Of a stretch of 64,000 nucleotides of DNA, positions 25,845-34,213 are shown in pieces. The DNA lies in contig NZ_FUZA01000001.1 in the NCBI RefSeq assembly GCF_900167945.1, positions 868,001 through 932,000 of the forward strand, in the 5' to 3' direction. A program made the position numbers and the translations under genes. Within the stretch, counting starts at the first letter, position 1. Each line of letters opens with the position of its first letter. Origin of the DNA: Dyadobacter psychrophilus. Its GTDB lineage: Bacteria; Bacteroidota; Bacteroidia; Cytophagales; Spirosomataceae. Under the pieces are notes generated by a model. The model did no database searches, was not told the origin of the DNA, and saw only the letters and a list, made by a program, of their open reading frames with translations.

Positions 25845-26456
25845 TCAGTAAAAAGAATGCTTGTAATCTTCAACAGAAGTCATGATCACTTCATGTGCTT
25901 CTTCTCTGCCATAAACATTGGTAATTTCAATGTGTGCTTTTTCGCCTGGCAAGTTCTTGTAAGTCAGGAAGTAATGTTTCAAACGCTCTACGATCCCTTC
26001 CGGAAGCTCGCTCAGATCTGAAAAACCGCCATAAACTTCGTCGCCTTTCAAAACCGCAATGATCTTGTCATCCGCTTCGCCGCCGTCGATCAGGCGAATC
26101 CCGCCGATTGGCTTCGCTGTGCAAAGAATGTCTCCGTGTGAAATGATCTTTTCGCAAAGAACCAAAATATCCAGCGGGTCACCGTCACCTTCGGTCACAT
26201 CTCTTCCTGAACGCTCGCGGGCAAGCGCTGCGATTTTTTCTGAGCAGTAAGTTTTTGGGATAAAACCGTAAAGTGCCGGAACAATGTTCGAATATTTCTG
26301 CGGCCGGTCGATCATCAGATAGCCGGTTGCTTTATCTATTTCGTATTTTACTGTATCAGTCGGAACAATTTCAATAAAGGCGGTTACGAGATTAGGTGCA
26401 TTGTCTCCCATCGGGATCCCGTGCCAGGGATGTGCTTTGTGTACGTTGGCGATCAT
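25845..26456 (-). CDS. ppa: Inorganic pyrophosphatase, family I
   Basis: 203 residues. Family I signatures are visible: IEIVPTDTVKYEIDKATGYLMIDRP (substrate-binding Lys and Glu), YGFIPKTYC and the metal-binding block EGDGDPLDILVLCE with its aspartates, followed by DDKIIAVLKGD. It hydrolyses pyrophosphate to drive biosynthetic reactions in the cytoplasm. The gene has its own terminator and is probably monocistronic. The protein is slightly longer than the E. coli enzyme (176) because of an N-terminal extension common in Bacteroidota. Confidence 0.95.
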   Translation of the reverse strand: MIANVHKAHPWHGIPMGDNAPNLVTAFIEIVPTDTVKYEIDKATGYLMIDRPQKYSNIVPALYGFIPKTYCSEKIAALARERSGRDVTEGDGDPLDILVLCEKIISHGDILCTAKPIGGIRLIDGGEADDKIIAVLKGDEVYGGFSDLSELPEGIVERLKHYFLTYKNLPGEKAHIEITNVYGREEAHEVIMTSVEDYKHSFY

Positions 26457-26516
26457 TATCTGTGTAATAGTATTAACTTTAAATGGATAATATTTTAATT
26501 AACGAGTGGTCCTGGG

Positions 26517-27485
26517 TTATCCGACCTTTTCAGAAATATTATAATCCCCTGTTTTGGAGATGGATTGTTTTACAAATAATTCCCCCAGAAATCCTGCAAG
26601 GAACAGTTGAGAACCAACCATTATGGCAACCAATGCGAGAAAGAACAACGGGTTTTCCGTCACGTTCCGATAGGGCTGCAAATTGTAAATATTGTAAATC
26701 TTCTTCCCTAGCAACCAGAAAGCTATAATGCTTCCCAGAAAAAACATAAGTGTTCCCAGACTGCCAAACAAATGCATGGGTCTGCGCCCAAACTTATTCA
26801 CAAAGGCAATCGAAAGCAAATCCAGAAAGCCAAAAATGAAACGTTCAAGCCCGAATTTTGTCGTGCCGTATTTTCTCGGACGATGCTGCACAACCTTTTC
26901 ACCGATCTTGGCAAAACCATTCCACTTGGCAATAACGGGAATGTAACGGTGCATTTCTCCGTAAATAGTAATGTTTTTGACGACTTCTTTTCGGTAAGCT
27001 TTCAGGCCGCAATTGAAATCATGCAGCGAAACTCCTGAAATGCTGCGCGTGGCTGCATTGAAAATTTTGGTAGGAACTGTCTTGGTAATCGGATCGTAGC
27101 GTTTCTTTTTCCAGCCTGAAACCAGGTCATAACGATCCTCTTTGATCATTTTATAAAGCTCCGGAATTTCGTCGGGGCTATCTTGCAGGTCCGCGTCCAT
27201 GGTAATGATCACATCACCTTTGGCAGCCTGAAAAGCAGTTTGCAAAGCAGCCGTTTTGCCGTAATTCCTCACAAATCTCAGCCCGCGAATGTTCGGATTT
27301 TCCTGAGAAATGTTTGAAATAACGTCCCAGGAGCTGTCTTTACTGCCATCATCGACAAAAATCACTTCATAGGAGAAGCCATTTTCATTCATTACCCGCG
27401 CAATCCATTCACTGAGTTCTGGCAATGATTCTTCCTCATTGTAAAGCGGAACGACAACGGAAATCTGGATAGCTGAATAAGTCAT
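26517..27485 (-). CDS. Polyprenyl-phosphate glycosyltransferase, GT2 (ArnC/GtrB-like)
   Basis: 322 residues from the ATG at 27485. The GT2 domain begins ISVVVPLYNEEESLPELSEWI, with FVDDGSKDSSWDVI, the DxD-like TMDADLQDSPDEIP, and SGVSLHDFNCGLKAYRKEV. Two C-terminal TM helices (about 230-255 and 270-300) are typical of DPM1/ArnC/GtrB-like enzymes that move a sugar from a nucleotide donor to undecaprenyl phosphate at the cytoplasmic face. The specific sugar is not known. It lies with trmN6-like and RNase H genes in a minus-strand run but outside the glycan locus at 41-55 kb. Confidence 0.9.
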   Translation of the reverse strand: MTYSAIQISVVVPLYNEEESLPELSEWIARVMNENGFSYEVIFVDDGSKDSSWDVISNISQENPNIRGLRFVRNYGKTAALQTAFQAAKGDVIITMDADLQDSPDEIPELYKMIKEDRYDLVSGWKKKRYDPITKTVPTKIFNAATRSISGVSLHDFNCGLKAYRKEVVKNITIYGEMHRYIPVIAKWNGFAKIGEKVVQHRPRKYGTTKFGLERFIFGFLDLLSIAFVNKFGRRPMHLFGSLGTLMFFLGSIIAFWLLGKKIYNIYNLQPYRNVTENPLFFLALVAIMVGSQLFLAGFLGELFVKQSISKTGDYNISEKVG

Positions 27486-27545
27486 GAATGTATAATAGCA
27501 AAGCCCAAAACCGGGATCACCGGGCAAAGTTCGTGTTTTTCCCGA

Positions 27546-28268
27546 TCAAAATATCATATAAAAATCTTTCAGTAAAGCCTTAAACGATTGGGTGTAGGTT
27601 GTCCCGTCCGGCTCGTAAATGTAAAGTTCTTCTGTAATATCCAGACTATGAACAGGTTCGGTGCGCTGAAACGTCATTAGCTGGCGAAATGCCTTTTTTC
27701 CTTCCTGGTGAAACAATGTCATTTTACGGCTCAAAATCCATCCGGATTCCAATGCTTTGGTCAAAAACTGCTTTCCTTCATCCACCGGGAAAAGAATGTT
27801 GAACTTCCCAGTATCCGATAAAAGTGTGTCGATAGCAGTCAGTAATTCTGCAAAATCCAGTGATTTAGCGTGGTGCGCAATGTTCTTTTTGTCAAGCGGG
27901 GAAAGCAGGTCGGATTGAAAAAACGGCGGATTGGTGATGATCACATCATATTTATGCTCGGAAGTAAATTCCTGAACCGCAGAATGAAAAAGCCTGATCC
28001 GGTCATGAAACGGGCTGTTTTCCACATTCTCGCCAGCCTGGTAAAATGCCTCCGCGTCAATTTCAACTGCGTCAATGATGCCATAAGAATTTCTTTGGGC
28101 AACCATTAAAGACAGCAAACCCGTTCCTGCACCGATGTCCAGAATGTAATCAGCGTCTGCAATGTCGGCCCAGGCGCCCAGCACGCAGGCATCCGTGCAT
28201 ACTTTCATGGCGCATTTATCCTGCTGCACCGTAAAATTCTTGAAGCGAAAAGAGGAATTTCTAGCCAT
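27546..28268 (-). CDS. tRNA1(Val) (adenine(37)-N6)-methyltransferase-like protein
   Basis: 240 residues from ATG 28268; an upstream TTG at 28289 would overlap the previous gene and is rejected. The N-terminus FRFKNFTVQQDKCAMKVCTDACVLGAWA matches the YfiC/TrmN6 family. The SAM-binding motif is ILDIGAGTGLLSLMVAQR and the catalytic motif is IITNPPFFQ (N-P-P-F, used for amino-group methylation of adenine). E. coli YfiC makes m6A37 in tRNA1Val. The stop of the upstream RNase H gene is 7 bp before this ATG, so they are probably co-transcribed. Confidence 0.9.
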   Translation of the reverse strand: MARNSSFRFKNFTVQQDKCAMKVCTDACVLGAWADIADADYILDIGAGTGLLSLMVAQRNSYGIIDAVEIDAEAFYQAGENVENSPFHDRIRLFHSAVQEFTSEHKYDVIITNPPFFQSDLLSPLDKKNIAHHAKSLDFAELLTAIDTLLSDTGKFNILFPVDEGKQFLTKALESGWILSRKMTLFHQEGKKAFRQLMTFQRTEPVHSLDITEELYIYEPDGTTYTQSFKALLKDFYMIF

Positions 28269-28275
28269 AACCGTT

Positions 28276-28911
28276 TTATTTTCTTCCAAAGTCAGCCGGG
28301 TTTTCGCCCCAGTATTCGGTTTCCCATTTCAGGATTTTGTTCGGAAACTTATTGGCCGCAAGCCAGCGCTCAGCGCGTTGCAGCATTTCAAAAACAGGTT
28401 TATTCCTTGGCGTCAATGCCAATTTCGTATTCGCATGCTTTTTCTTGATCCATGCAATCGCCGTTCTGGAATCGCTGTAAATGGGTAGATCGCTTTCTTT
28501 TTTTTGAAGATAGGCCAATGCGTGTACAATCGCCAGAAACTCGCCAATGTTGTTTGTCGCGTCCTTGAATGGTCCCTGTAAAAAGATTCGCTCGCCGGTT
28601 TGGTAATAAATGCCCTGATATTCCATGTCTCCGGAAGCTGTGTTCCAGGCTGCATCCACAGCAATGCTGTTTTTAATCGGCTTTCCAATGTTAGCCGGAA
28701 TGTCCTTCGCTACGGCTGGCTTGTTCTCTTTTTTGGCTACAAATTCCCAATAATTGCGCTGAATGGCTGCTTCAGCCTCCTGTATGGATTCAAAAGACTT
28801 GTAACGAGCGTCTTCAAAACCCTTTATTTGTGCCTCACACTCCTTCCAATCCGTAAAAACGCCCGTTTTTCTTCCCTGCCAGACGACGTAGTATTTGGTC
28901 TTTTTTGCCAA
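28276..28911 (-). CDS. Viroplasmin-domain ribonuclease H
   Basis: 211 residues with two parts. The N-terminal viroplasmin (caulimovirus VI-like) domain is at 1-50 (YYVVWQGRKTGVFTDWKECEAQIKGFEDARYKSF). RNase H fold follows at about 80-211: IAVDAAWNTASG with the first Asp, NNIGEFLAIVHALAYL with the Glu, YSDSRTAIAWI with the second Asp and WGENPADFGRK with the final Asp. All four carboxylates of the DEDD centre appear to be present. It cleaves RNA in RNA-DNA hybrids. This domain pair is known from eukaryotic RNase H1 and from many Bacteroidota. Confidence 0.92.
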   Translation of the reverse strand: MAKKTKYYVVWQGRKTGVFTDWKECEAQIKGFEDARYKSFESIQEAEAAIQRNYWEFVAKKENKPAVAKDIPANIGKPIKNSIAVDAAWNTASGDMEYQGIYYQTGERIFLQGPFKDATNNIGEFLAIVHALAYLQKKESDLPIYSDSRTAIAWIKKKHANTKLALTPRNKPVFEMLQRAERWLAANKFPNKILKWETEYWGENPADFGRK

Positions 28912-28920
28912 AATTAATTT

Positions 28921-28944
28921 TGAATGAGTGAATGAGTGAATGAG
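28921..28944 (+). repeat. Three tandem 8-bp repeats in an intergenic gap
   Basis: TGAATGAG is repeated three times without mismatch between the pepT stop and the RNase H start. It lies in a 58-bp gap, and there is no sign of function. It may be simple slippage. Confidence 0.8.
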
Positions 28945-28969
28945 CGGGCGCCGCTGCGCTGAATGGTTT

Positions 28970-30205
28970 TTAGGCTTTTTCTTCCCAGATCTGGGCTATG
29001 TTAACAATCACTTCTACTGCCTTTTCCATGTCTTGAACTGAAACCCATTCTAACTTTGAGTGGAATGCGTGTTCTCCTGCGAAAATATTCGGGCAGGGAA
29101 GGCCCATGAATGATAGTCTTGAACCGTCTGTTCCGCCTCTTATGCTTCTTTGAATCGGGTTTAGACCTGCTTTTTTCATGGCTAGTAATGCATTTTCGAG
29201 CACTTCGGGATGCTGGTCCAGGATTTCCTTCATATTGCGATATTGCTCCGTTACCTTGAATTCCATGCTCGAATTAGGATAACCTGCCAGCACATTGTCT
29301 GCAATTTCTTTCAACTTCGCTTCCTTTTCATGCAGACCTTCAACTGTAAAATCGCGGATAATGAAGCCTAATGTTACTTTTTCTTGGATTCCTTCGATTT
29401 GAGTCGGGTGGATAAAACCTTCTTTTCCTTCGGTTGTTTCGGGCGATAAAGAATCTTTGGGCAACGCAGCCAGGATTTCTCCGGCAATTTTCAATGCGTT
29501 CTCCAGCTTGCCTAATGCGTAACCCGGATGCGTGCTGACACCGTGAATGGTTATTTTAACACCGTCCGCTGAAAATGTTTCGTCCTCCAATGTGCCTACT
29601 GCCTCACCATCAACTGTGTAACCGAAGTCGGCGCCTAATTTGGCAATGTCCACTTTTTCTGTTCCGCGTCCAACTTCTTCATCCGGCGTAAACAAAATCC
29701 GGATTGCTCCGTGCCTGATTTCCGGATGATTTACCAGATATTCTGCGGCTGCCATGATTTCGGCAACGCCTGCTTTGTTGTCCGCGCCCAAGAGCGTGGT
29801 TCCGCTGGCGGTAACGATATCATTTCCAATCTGTTGATCCAGATCGTGCAGTTCACTAATGCGTAAAACCTGAGTTGTATCATCAGGCAAAACAATGTCA
29901 GATCCATCCCAGTTTTCATGCACAATCGGCTTTACGTGCGCACCTGAAACGTCCGGGGATGTGTCTACATGCGAGCAAAAACAAATGACCGGAATGTCTG
30001 TTTTGTCAGAATTGGAAGGAATGGTCGCATAAACATATCCATGTTCATCCAGATGCGCATCTTCGATCCCAAGTTCCTGTAATTCAACGACCAGCTGATT
30101 ACTCAGATCTCGCTGTTTGGCCGTGCTGGGAAAACTTTCCGAATTCGGGTCCGACTGCGTATCGATCTTCACATACCGAAGAAAACGTTCCAGAACAGAT
30201 GTCAT
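28970..30205 (-). CDS. pepT: Peptidase T (tripeptide aminopeptidase)
   Basis: 411 residues, against 408 for the E. coli enzyme. M20-type zinc motifs are all visible: FCSHVDTSPDVSG (His and Asp), GADNKAGVAEIMAA (bridging Asp), FTPDEEVGRGTEK (catalytic Glu-Glu), FGYTVDGEA, and IRGGTDGSRLSFMGLPCPN near the C-terminus. The dimerisation domain sits between about 205 and 315. It removes N-terminal residues from tripeptides in the cytosol. The gene is 36 bp downstream of a MazG-like gene on the same strand. Confidence 0.95.
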   Translation of the reverse strand: MTSVLERFLRYVKIDTQSDPNSESFPSTAKQRDLSNQLVVELQELGIEDAHLDEHGYVYATIPSNSDKTDIPVICFCSHVDTSPDVSGAHVKPIVHENWDGSDIVLPDDTTQVLRISELHDLDQQIGNDIVTASGTTLLGADNKAGVAEIMAAAEYLVNHPEIRHGAIRILFTPDEEVGRGTEKVDIAKLGADFGYTVDGEAVGTLEDETFSADGVKITIHGVSTHPGYALGKLENALKIAGEILAALPKDSLSPETTEGKEGFIHPTQIEGIQEKVTLGFIIRDFTVEGLHEKEAKLKEIADNVLAGYPNSSMEFKVTEQYRNMKEILDQHPEVLENALLAMKKAGLNPIQRSIRGGTDGSRLSFMGLPCPNIFAGEHAFHSKLEWVSVQDMEKAVEVIVNIAQIWEEKA

Positions 30206-30241
30206 AAAAGCAGCATTTAATGTATACGAATTCTTGTGTGA

Positions 30242-30706
30242 TCAGTTCAGGATTGAAGCCAGATCAGCAGGTGAATAGTTGATATTTTTCAATGTTTTGT
30301 CATCTGCTTTTCTGTAAACCAGATATTTACCATTGTCTTCCTTATAATAACAATCTGTTCCTTTGGCTTCATAATGTGCCACGGTTGCTTCGGCTTCTTC
30401 CACGGTAAGGCACGCTTTCGACATATTCGAACGCTGCACTTCATCAAACAAAGCCCTGAATTTTTCCCCTAATCCAAATTCCAGCACCGCGCCCGACAAC
30501 ACATATTGCAGGTCACAAAGCGCATCGGCAATTTCCACAATGTCCTTTTCCAGAATGGCGACTTCCAATTCTTTCAATTCCTCTGCCAGCAAAGCCACGC
30601 GCAATCTGCTGCGTTCTTCAGAAGGGATCGTAGGTGTTTCCAGAATAGGGTGTTTAAATGTCTTGTGAAATTCAGCGACCTGGTTTAGGCTGTCCAATTG
30701 TTGCAT
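30242..30706 (-). CDS. MazG-like nucleoside triphosphate pyrophosphohydrolase
   Basis: 154 residues. The all-alpha NTP pyrophosphohydrolase helices are visible. RVALLAEELKELEVAILEKD carries the EExxE motif and VEIADALCDLQYVLSGAVLEFGL carries the ExxD motif that bind Mg. The C-terminal half, with ATVAHYEAKGTDCYYKEDNGKYLVYRKAD, is typical of the subfamily in Bacteroidota and phages. It probably hydrolyses non-canonical or excess dNTPs to monophosphates. Substrate specificity is not defined. Confidence 0.88.
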   Translation of the reverse strand: MQQLDSLNQVAEFHKTFKHPILETPTIPSEERSRLRVALLAEELKELEVAILEKDIVEIADALCDLQYVLSGAVLEFGLGEKFRALFDEVQRSNMSKACLTVEEAEATVAHYEAKGTDCYYKEDNGKYLVYRKADDKTLKNINYSPADLASILN

Positions 30707-30750
30707 TTTTATATTGTGTTAAATTAATTCAATAAACTTTCATAAAACCC

Positions 30751-31320
30751 TCACATGGAAAGGTTTGTCTTAAATAACTTGATCGCAATAGCAAGTAGAA
30801 TGATCCCGAAAACCTTTCGAAGAATGTCCGTACCGCCCTGTCCGAGTTTCCTTTCCAGCCAGGTTGACGATTTTAAAACCAGGTATACAAAGAATAAATT
30901 GAGCAGAATGCCGACCAGGATGTTCTCGATCTGGTAAGCAGAACGAAGTGACAGCAATGTGGTCATGGTGGCGGCTCCGGCAATGAGTGGAAACGCAATG
31001 GGGACAATGGAAGCGACGCCAACATCCAGATTATCATGCTTGAAAATGTTTCTTCCCAAAATCATTTCCATACCCAGCAAAAACAGGATAATAGCGCCGG
31101 CAATCGCAAATGAGGCCACATCAACGCCAAATAAGCTCAGCAATCTTTCTCCCAAAAACAGGAAAAGAATCATAATGAACCCAGCTGCCAGGGTGGCTTT
31201 TTCAGATTCAATTTTACCCAGCTTCCTGCGGAAATCCACAATCACGGGCAGCGAACCCAGGATATCAATAACCGAGAAAAGAATGAGTGTTACGGAAACG
31301 ATTTCCTTAAAATTAAACAT
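30751..31320 (-). CDS. MarC family integral membrane protein
   Basis: 189 residues from ATG 31320. A GTG 45 bp upstream would add unlikely charged residues. Six hydrophobic segments are visible, starting VSVTLILFSVIDILGSLPVIVDF and including AIAGAIILFLLGMEMILG and SIVPIAFPLIAGAATMTTLLSL, which is the conserved PLIAGPG-like MarC loop. The family was linked to multiple antibiotic resistance in E. coli, but that role was not upheld and the transport function is unknown. No amino-acid transporter role can be read from the sequence. Confidence 0.9.
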   Translation of the reverse strand: MFNFKEIVSVTLILFSVIDILGSLPVIVDFRRKLGKIESEKATLAAGFIMILFLFLGERLLSLFGVDVASFAIAGAIILFLLGMEMILGRNIFKHDNLDVGVASIVPIAFPLIAGAATMTTLLSLRSAYQIENILVGILLNLFFVYLVLKSSTWLERKLGQGGTDILRKVFGIILLAIAIKLFKTNLSM

Positions 31321-31408
31321 GGGGCCGGGCCTGGTGATCTGTCCGCAAAGTTGCTTAAAACCCACTGCTTACACAACCCTTCATGCCATTCGGACCAAAA
31401 TTTAAGCC

Positions 31409-32122
31409 CTATGAAGTGCTTCCAGGTAGGAAATTCAGGAATGTATTGAACTGCTTTTTATACTTTTCCTCATCAATTTTATAAAAGAAAGCGCCCTTTT
31501 TGGAAAAACCCTTTTGCTTCTCATCCAGCTTCACTAACAGGTTTGTGGAAAGCAGTTTACGTGAAAAATTACGTTTATCCAGCTCTGTCCCGAAAATGGC
31601 TTCATACAACTTCTGCAACTGCGGGATCGTGAATTTTTCCGGAAGCAATTCAAAGCCAATCGGATGCTGCGAAGCCTTATAACGCAAATGCTGAATGGCC
31701 ATTTCGACCATTGCACCGTGGTCAAATAGCAATTTGGGCAATTCCTGGATCGGGAACCATTGCGCTTCGAAGTTTTTGGAAAGCTTGTGATCGTAATCTT
31801 CCACATTAATCAGTGCGAAATAAGCCACAGAAACCGTCCTTTCGACGGGATCTCGCTGCGGGCTTCCGAATGTATGAAGCTGTTCTAAGTAAATGTCGGT
31901 GAGGTTGGTAAGTTCAAAAAGAATGCGGGACGATGCACCTTCAAGGCTCTCGTCCGGCTGCACCCAGCCGCCCATTAAGGACCACGTGTGATGTTCGTCC
32001 TCAATGCCCCTTTTTACCAGCAATAATTTTAATTCTTCGCCGTCAAAACCGAAAATAATGGAGTCCAGAGCGACCAGACACTTGGTTTGGGCCTGATATT
32101 GTTTTAATATATCTAATCGCAC
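31409..32122 (-). CDS. Nudix-fold winged-helix regulator (NrtR/AraR-like)
   Basis: 237 residues beginning with GTG at 32122. The N-terminal Nudix fold (about 15-145) starts CLVALDSIIFGFDGEELKLLLVKR. The Nudix box is degenerate. GWVQPDESLEGASSR keeps the Gly, first Glu and Arg, but the catalytic REUxEExGU is RILFELTNL, so two of three key acidic residues are lost. The C-terminal winged helix (about 155-235, FTIPQLQKLYEAIFGTELDKRNFSRKLLSTNLL) matches the NrtR/AraR regulator type. The likely job is ligand-sensing repression of sugar or cofactor genes, with the Nudix fold acting as effector sensor. The target is unknown, and no arabinose or NAD gene is adjacent. Confidence 0.85.
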   Translation of the reverse strand: MRLDILKQYQAQTKCLVALDSIIFGFDGEELKLLLVKRGIEDEHHTWSLMGGWVQPDESLEGASSRILFELTNLTDIYLEQLHTFGSPQRDPVERTVSVAYFALINVEDYDHKLSKNFEAQWFPIQELPKLLFDHGAMVEMAIQHLRYKASQHPIGFELLPEKFTIPQLQKLYEAIFGTELDKRNFSRKLLSTNLLVKLDEKQKGFSKKGAFFYKIDEEKYKKQFNTFLNFLPGSTS

Positions 32123-32195
32123 AACTTGATACTGCGGGAGTGAGTAAGTTAATATTTAGTTAATAAAGCAAATCGCCCCTATTACTACTCATTCG

Positions 32196-33254
32196 CTATT
32201 TTGATGAAAAGAAAACCAGAAAATCCTTCAATGTTTGGATCTCCATGTCGGTAATAGCCGGGAAGTTTGCGATGCGGAAACTGGTTTCCTTGTCCTTACC
32301 GTAACCATTTCCCAGCACGATGCCTTCCTGCAAAGCTGCCTTTTTGATCGACGCAATCCGCTCTTTCGTATCCCTCAATGCAACCACCGTTTTTGAGCGA
32401 ACCGCCTCGTTCTCAACCAAAAGTTGGTAACCATGTTTTGGTAAAAATGAATACCAATCCTGTGCCCTTTCAAGCGTTTTTTGGGCAACAGTTTCAATAG
32501 ACGCAACTTGTTGCATAACCTTGCCCATCAGGTAAATGCCCAATGTGTTCGGCGTATAAGGTGTCTGGAATTTCAGGAAATTATCACGGATAAAAAGCAA
32601 ACTGTTATAATGTGCCCGGTTTCCGATTGCTATGGCCCGTTCCACCGCTTTTGGAGAAACAATCATGACACCCATTCCGGAGGGCAGGCCAAAACACTTC
32701 TGCACCGATCCATACCAAACATCCGCGCTTAGCCAGGGAAGCTCGACGCCAGCCATGGAAGATGTCGCGTCGACGGCGATAATGTTGTCTGACTGATCGT
32801 GTATTGTGTTTAGGAATTCAGCAGTTAGCGCGGTTCCGTTGGAAGTTTCATTGTGCGTAACGCAAATGATTTCGTTGCGTGCTGGTTGGATTTCGTCCTT
32901 CAAAAGCGGCTCGTTGTTGGTCTCAAAAGAATATGGTCTGGCAGAACCCGTCAGCTTTTGGGTATATTCCATCCATTTTTCACCAAACGCACCATTATAA
33001 ATGTGCAGGCTCCCGTCCGAAATAAGGCTTTCAGCAATGATCTCCCAGCATTCTGTCGCCGACGAAACGAAGTAAACCTCGTATGCATCGGGCACATTCA
33101 GCTTCGTTTTCAGGTTACGGATTGCGTCTTCCAGCATTTGCATAAAAGCTGCGCTCCGATGATTGGCGCTAATAACACCGCTATCGACCGCTTCCTGCAA
33201 ATACTGGCCAACCTCATCGTAAACTTTGGAAGGACCGGGATAAAAGGTTATCAT
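32196..33254 (-). CDS. Class V PLP-dependent aminotransferase
   Basis: 352 residues. N-terminal ITFYPGPSKVYDEV resembles phosphoserine and serine-glyoxylate/alanine-glyoxylate aminotransferases. The PLP pocket shows SSATECWEIIAESL, VTHNETSNGTALTAEF, VDATSSMAGVEL and the Schiff-base lysine in YGSVQKCFGLPSGMGVMIV (about residue 189). It could be a phosphoserine aminotransferase-like (SerC-like) enzyme for serine or pyridoxine synthesis, but the family is broad. It starts 6 bp after the dapA stop, so it is probably co-transcribed with dapA. Confidence 0.85.
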   Translation of the reverse strand: MITFYPGPSKVYDEVGQYLQEAVDSGVISANHRSAAFMQMLEDAIRNLKTKLNVPDAYEVYFVSSATECWEIIAESLISDGSLHIYNGAFGEKWMEYTQKLTGSARPYSFETNNEPLLKDEIQPARNEIICVTHNETSNGTALTAEFLNTIHDQSDNIIAVDATSSMAGVELPWLSADVWYGSVQKCFGLPSGMGVMIVSPKAVERAIAIGNRAHYNSLLFIRDNFLKFQTPYTPNTLGIYLMGKVMQQVASIETVAQKTLERAQDWYSFLPKHGYQLLVENEAVRSKTVVALRDTKERIASIKKAALQEGIVLGNGYGKDKETSFRIANFPAITDMEIQTLKDFLVFFSSK

Positions 33255-33260
33255 TTTTGA

Positions 33261-34151
33261 TCAAATAAATCCTTCGCGAACCATTGCCTTTTCTAATTTC
33301 TCACCCAATCCCCGGGAAGCTTTCAGCAATGGTAAACGCACGGCCGAACTGCAAATTCCTTTGATTTCGAGACATTTCTTAATGCCCACAGGATTGGACT
33401 CAACGTATAGCAAAGTATCGAATTCAAGAAATGCAAGCTGCAATCTGGCCGCTTCTTTGAAACGCCCTTCCAGTGCGTGCCAGGTCAATTCACCAAATTC
33501 TTTTGGGAAAGCATTGGCAATCACGGAGATAACGCCATGCCAGCCCACACTTACCATAGTTGTTACTAGGTTATCATCGCCTGAAAGCAGCAAGAAATCG
33601 TCCGGCACGCGGGAAGCAAGCTCCATACTTTGCTCGATTGACCCGCCAGCGTCTTTAATGCCTATAATATTGGCATGCGCAGCGAGCGTAACGATCGTAT
33701 CCGGCTTCATATTGATCACCGTGCGGCCCGGAACATTATATAGCAATACCGGGACAGGAGAAGCGTCCGCAATCGCCGTAAAATGCGCGATTATGCCTTC
33801 CTGAGTAGGTTTATTATAGTAAGGACAAACCGAAAGAATGGCATCAACGCCTGTAAAGTCTGTCTCTTTAATACAATCCAGAACCGACTGCGTATCATTG
33901 CCGCCCATCCCATAGACGATGGGAAGCGATTTGGAGTTATTCTTTATTGTAAATGCCAGGATTTCACGCTTTTCACGGGAGTTCACCGTAGGCGATTCGC
34001 CGGTTGTTCCCTGCACCACAAGGTAATCCGATCCGCCTTCCGTGACCAGGTCGATCAATCTTTTCAAACCCGGATAATCAATTGCATTCTGCTCATCAAA
34101 AGGTGTAATCAGCGCCGCTCCTACCCCTTTGAAACGTTGGTCCAATGGCAT
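33261..34151 (-). CDS. dapA: 4-hydroxy-tetrahydrodipicolinate synthase
   Basis: 296 residues, normal length. The pyruvate-aldolase TIM barrel shows GVGAALITPFDEQ, VVQGTTGESPTVNSREK (the Thr-Thr relay), VPVLLYNVPGRT (catalytic Tyr) and IIGIKDAGGS with the Schiff-base lysine (about 165). It condenses pyruvate with aspartate semialdehyde, the committed step to diaminopimelate and lysine. A sister lysine gene, dapF, is at 59.5-60.3 kb, so the pathway is dispersed. Confidence 0.96.
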   Translation of the reverse strand: MPLDQRFKGVGAALITPFDEQNAIDYPGLKRLIDLVTEGGSDYLVVQGTTGESPTVNSREKREILAFTIKNNSKSLPIVYGMGGNDTQSVLDCIKETDFTGVDAILSVCPYYNKPTQEGIIAHFTAIADASPVPVLLYNVPGRTVINMKPDTIVTLAAHANIIGIKDAGGSIEQSMELASRVPDDFLLLSGDDNLVTTMVSVGWHGVISVIANAFPKEFGELTWHALEGRFKEAARLQLAFLEFDTLLYVESNPVGIKKCLEIKGICSSAVRLPLLKASRGLGEKLEKAMVREGFI

Positions 34152-34185
34152 TATTTACTTATATAATTGGTTGAAATTTAAAACA

Positions 34186-34193
34186 CAAAGTTA
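34186..34193 (-). promoter_or_regulatory. Candidate -7 element (TAACTTTG) for dapA
   Basis: On the minus strand TAACTTTG matches TAnnTTTG 34 nt upstream of the dapA ATG. No -33 TTTG is seen at the usual distance, which falls at the end of ligA. Confidence 0.4.
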
Positions 34194-34213
34194 GCTTTCT
34201 GAGCCATTTTTCT

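Noticed and set aside
26517..27485. Membership of the 26.5-kb GT2 in the glycan locus
   Set aside because: It is 14 kb away, on the opposite strand, and embedded in housekeeping genes.
28921..28944. Regulatory repeat upstream of pepT
   Set aside because: Three 8-bp repeats lie downstream of pepT and upstream of nothing that reads into them. They are more likely simple slippage.
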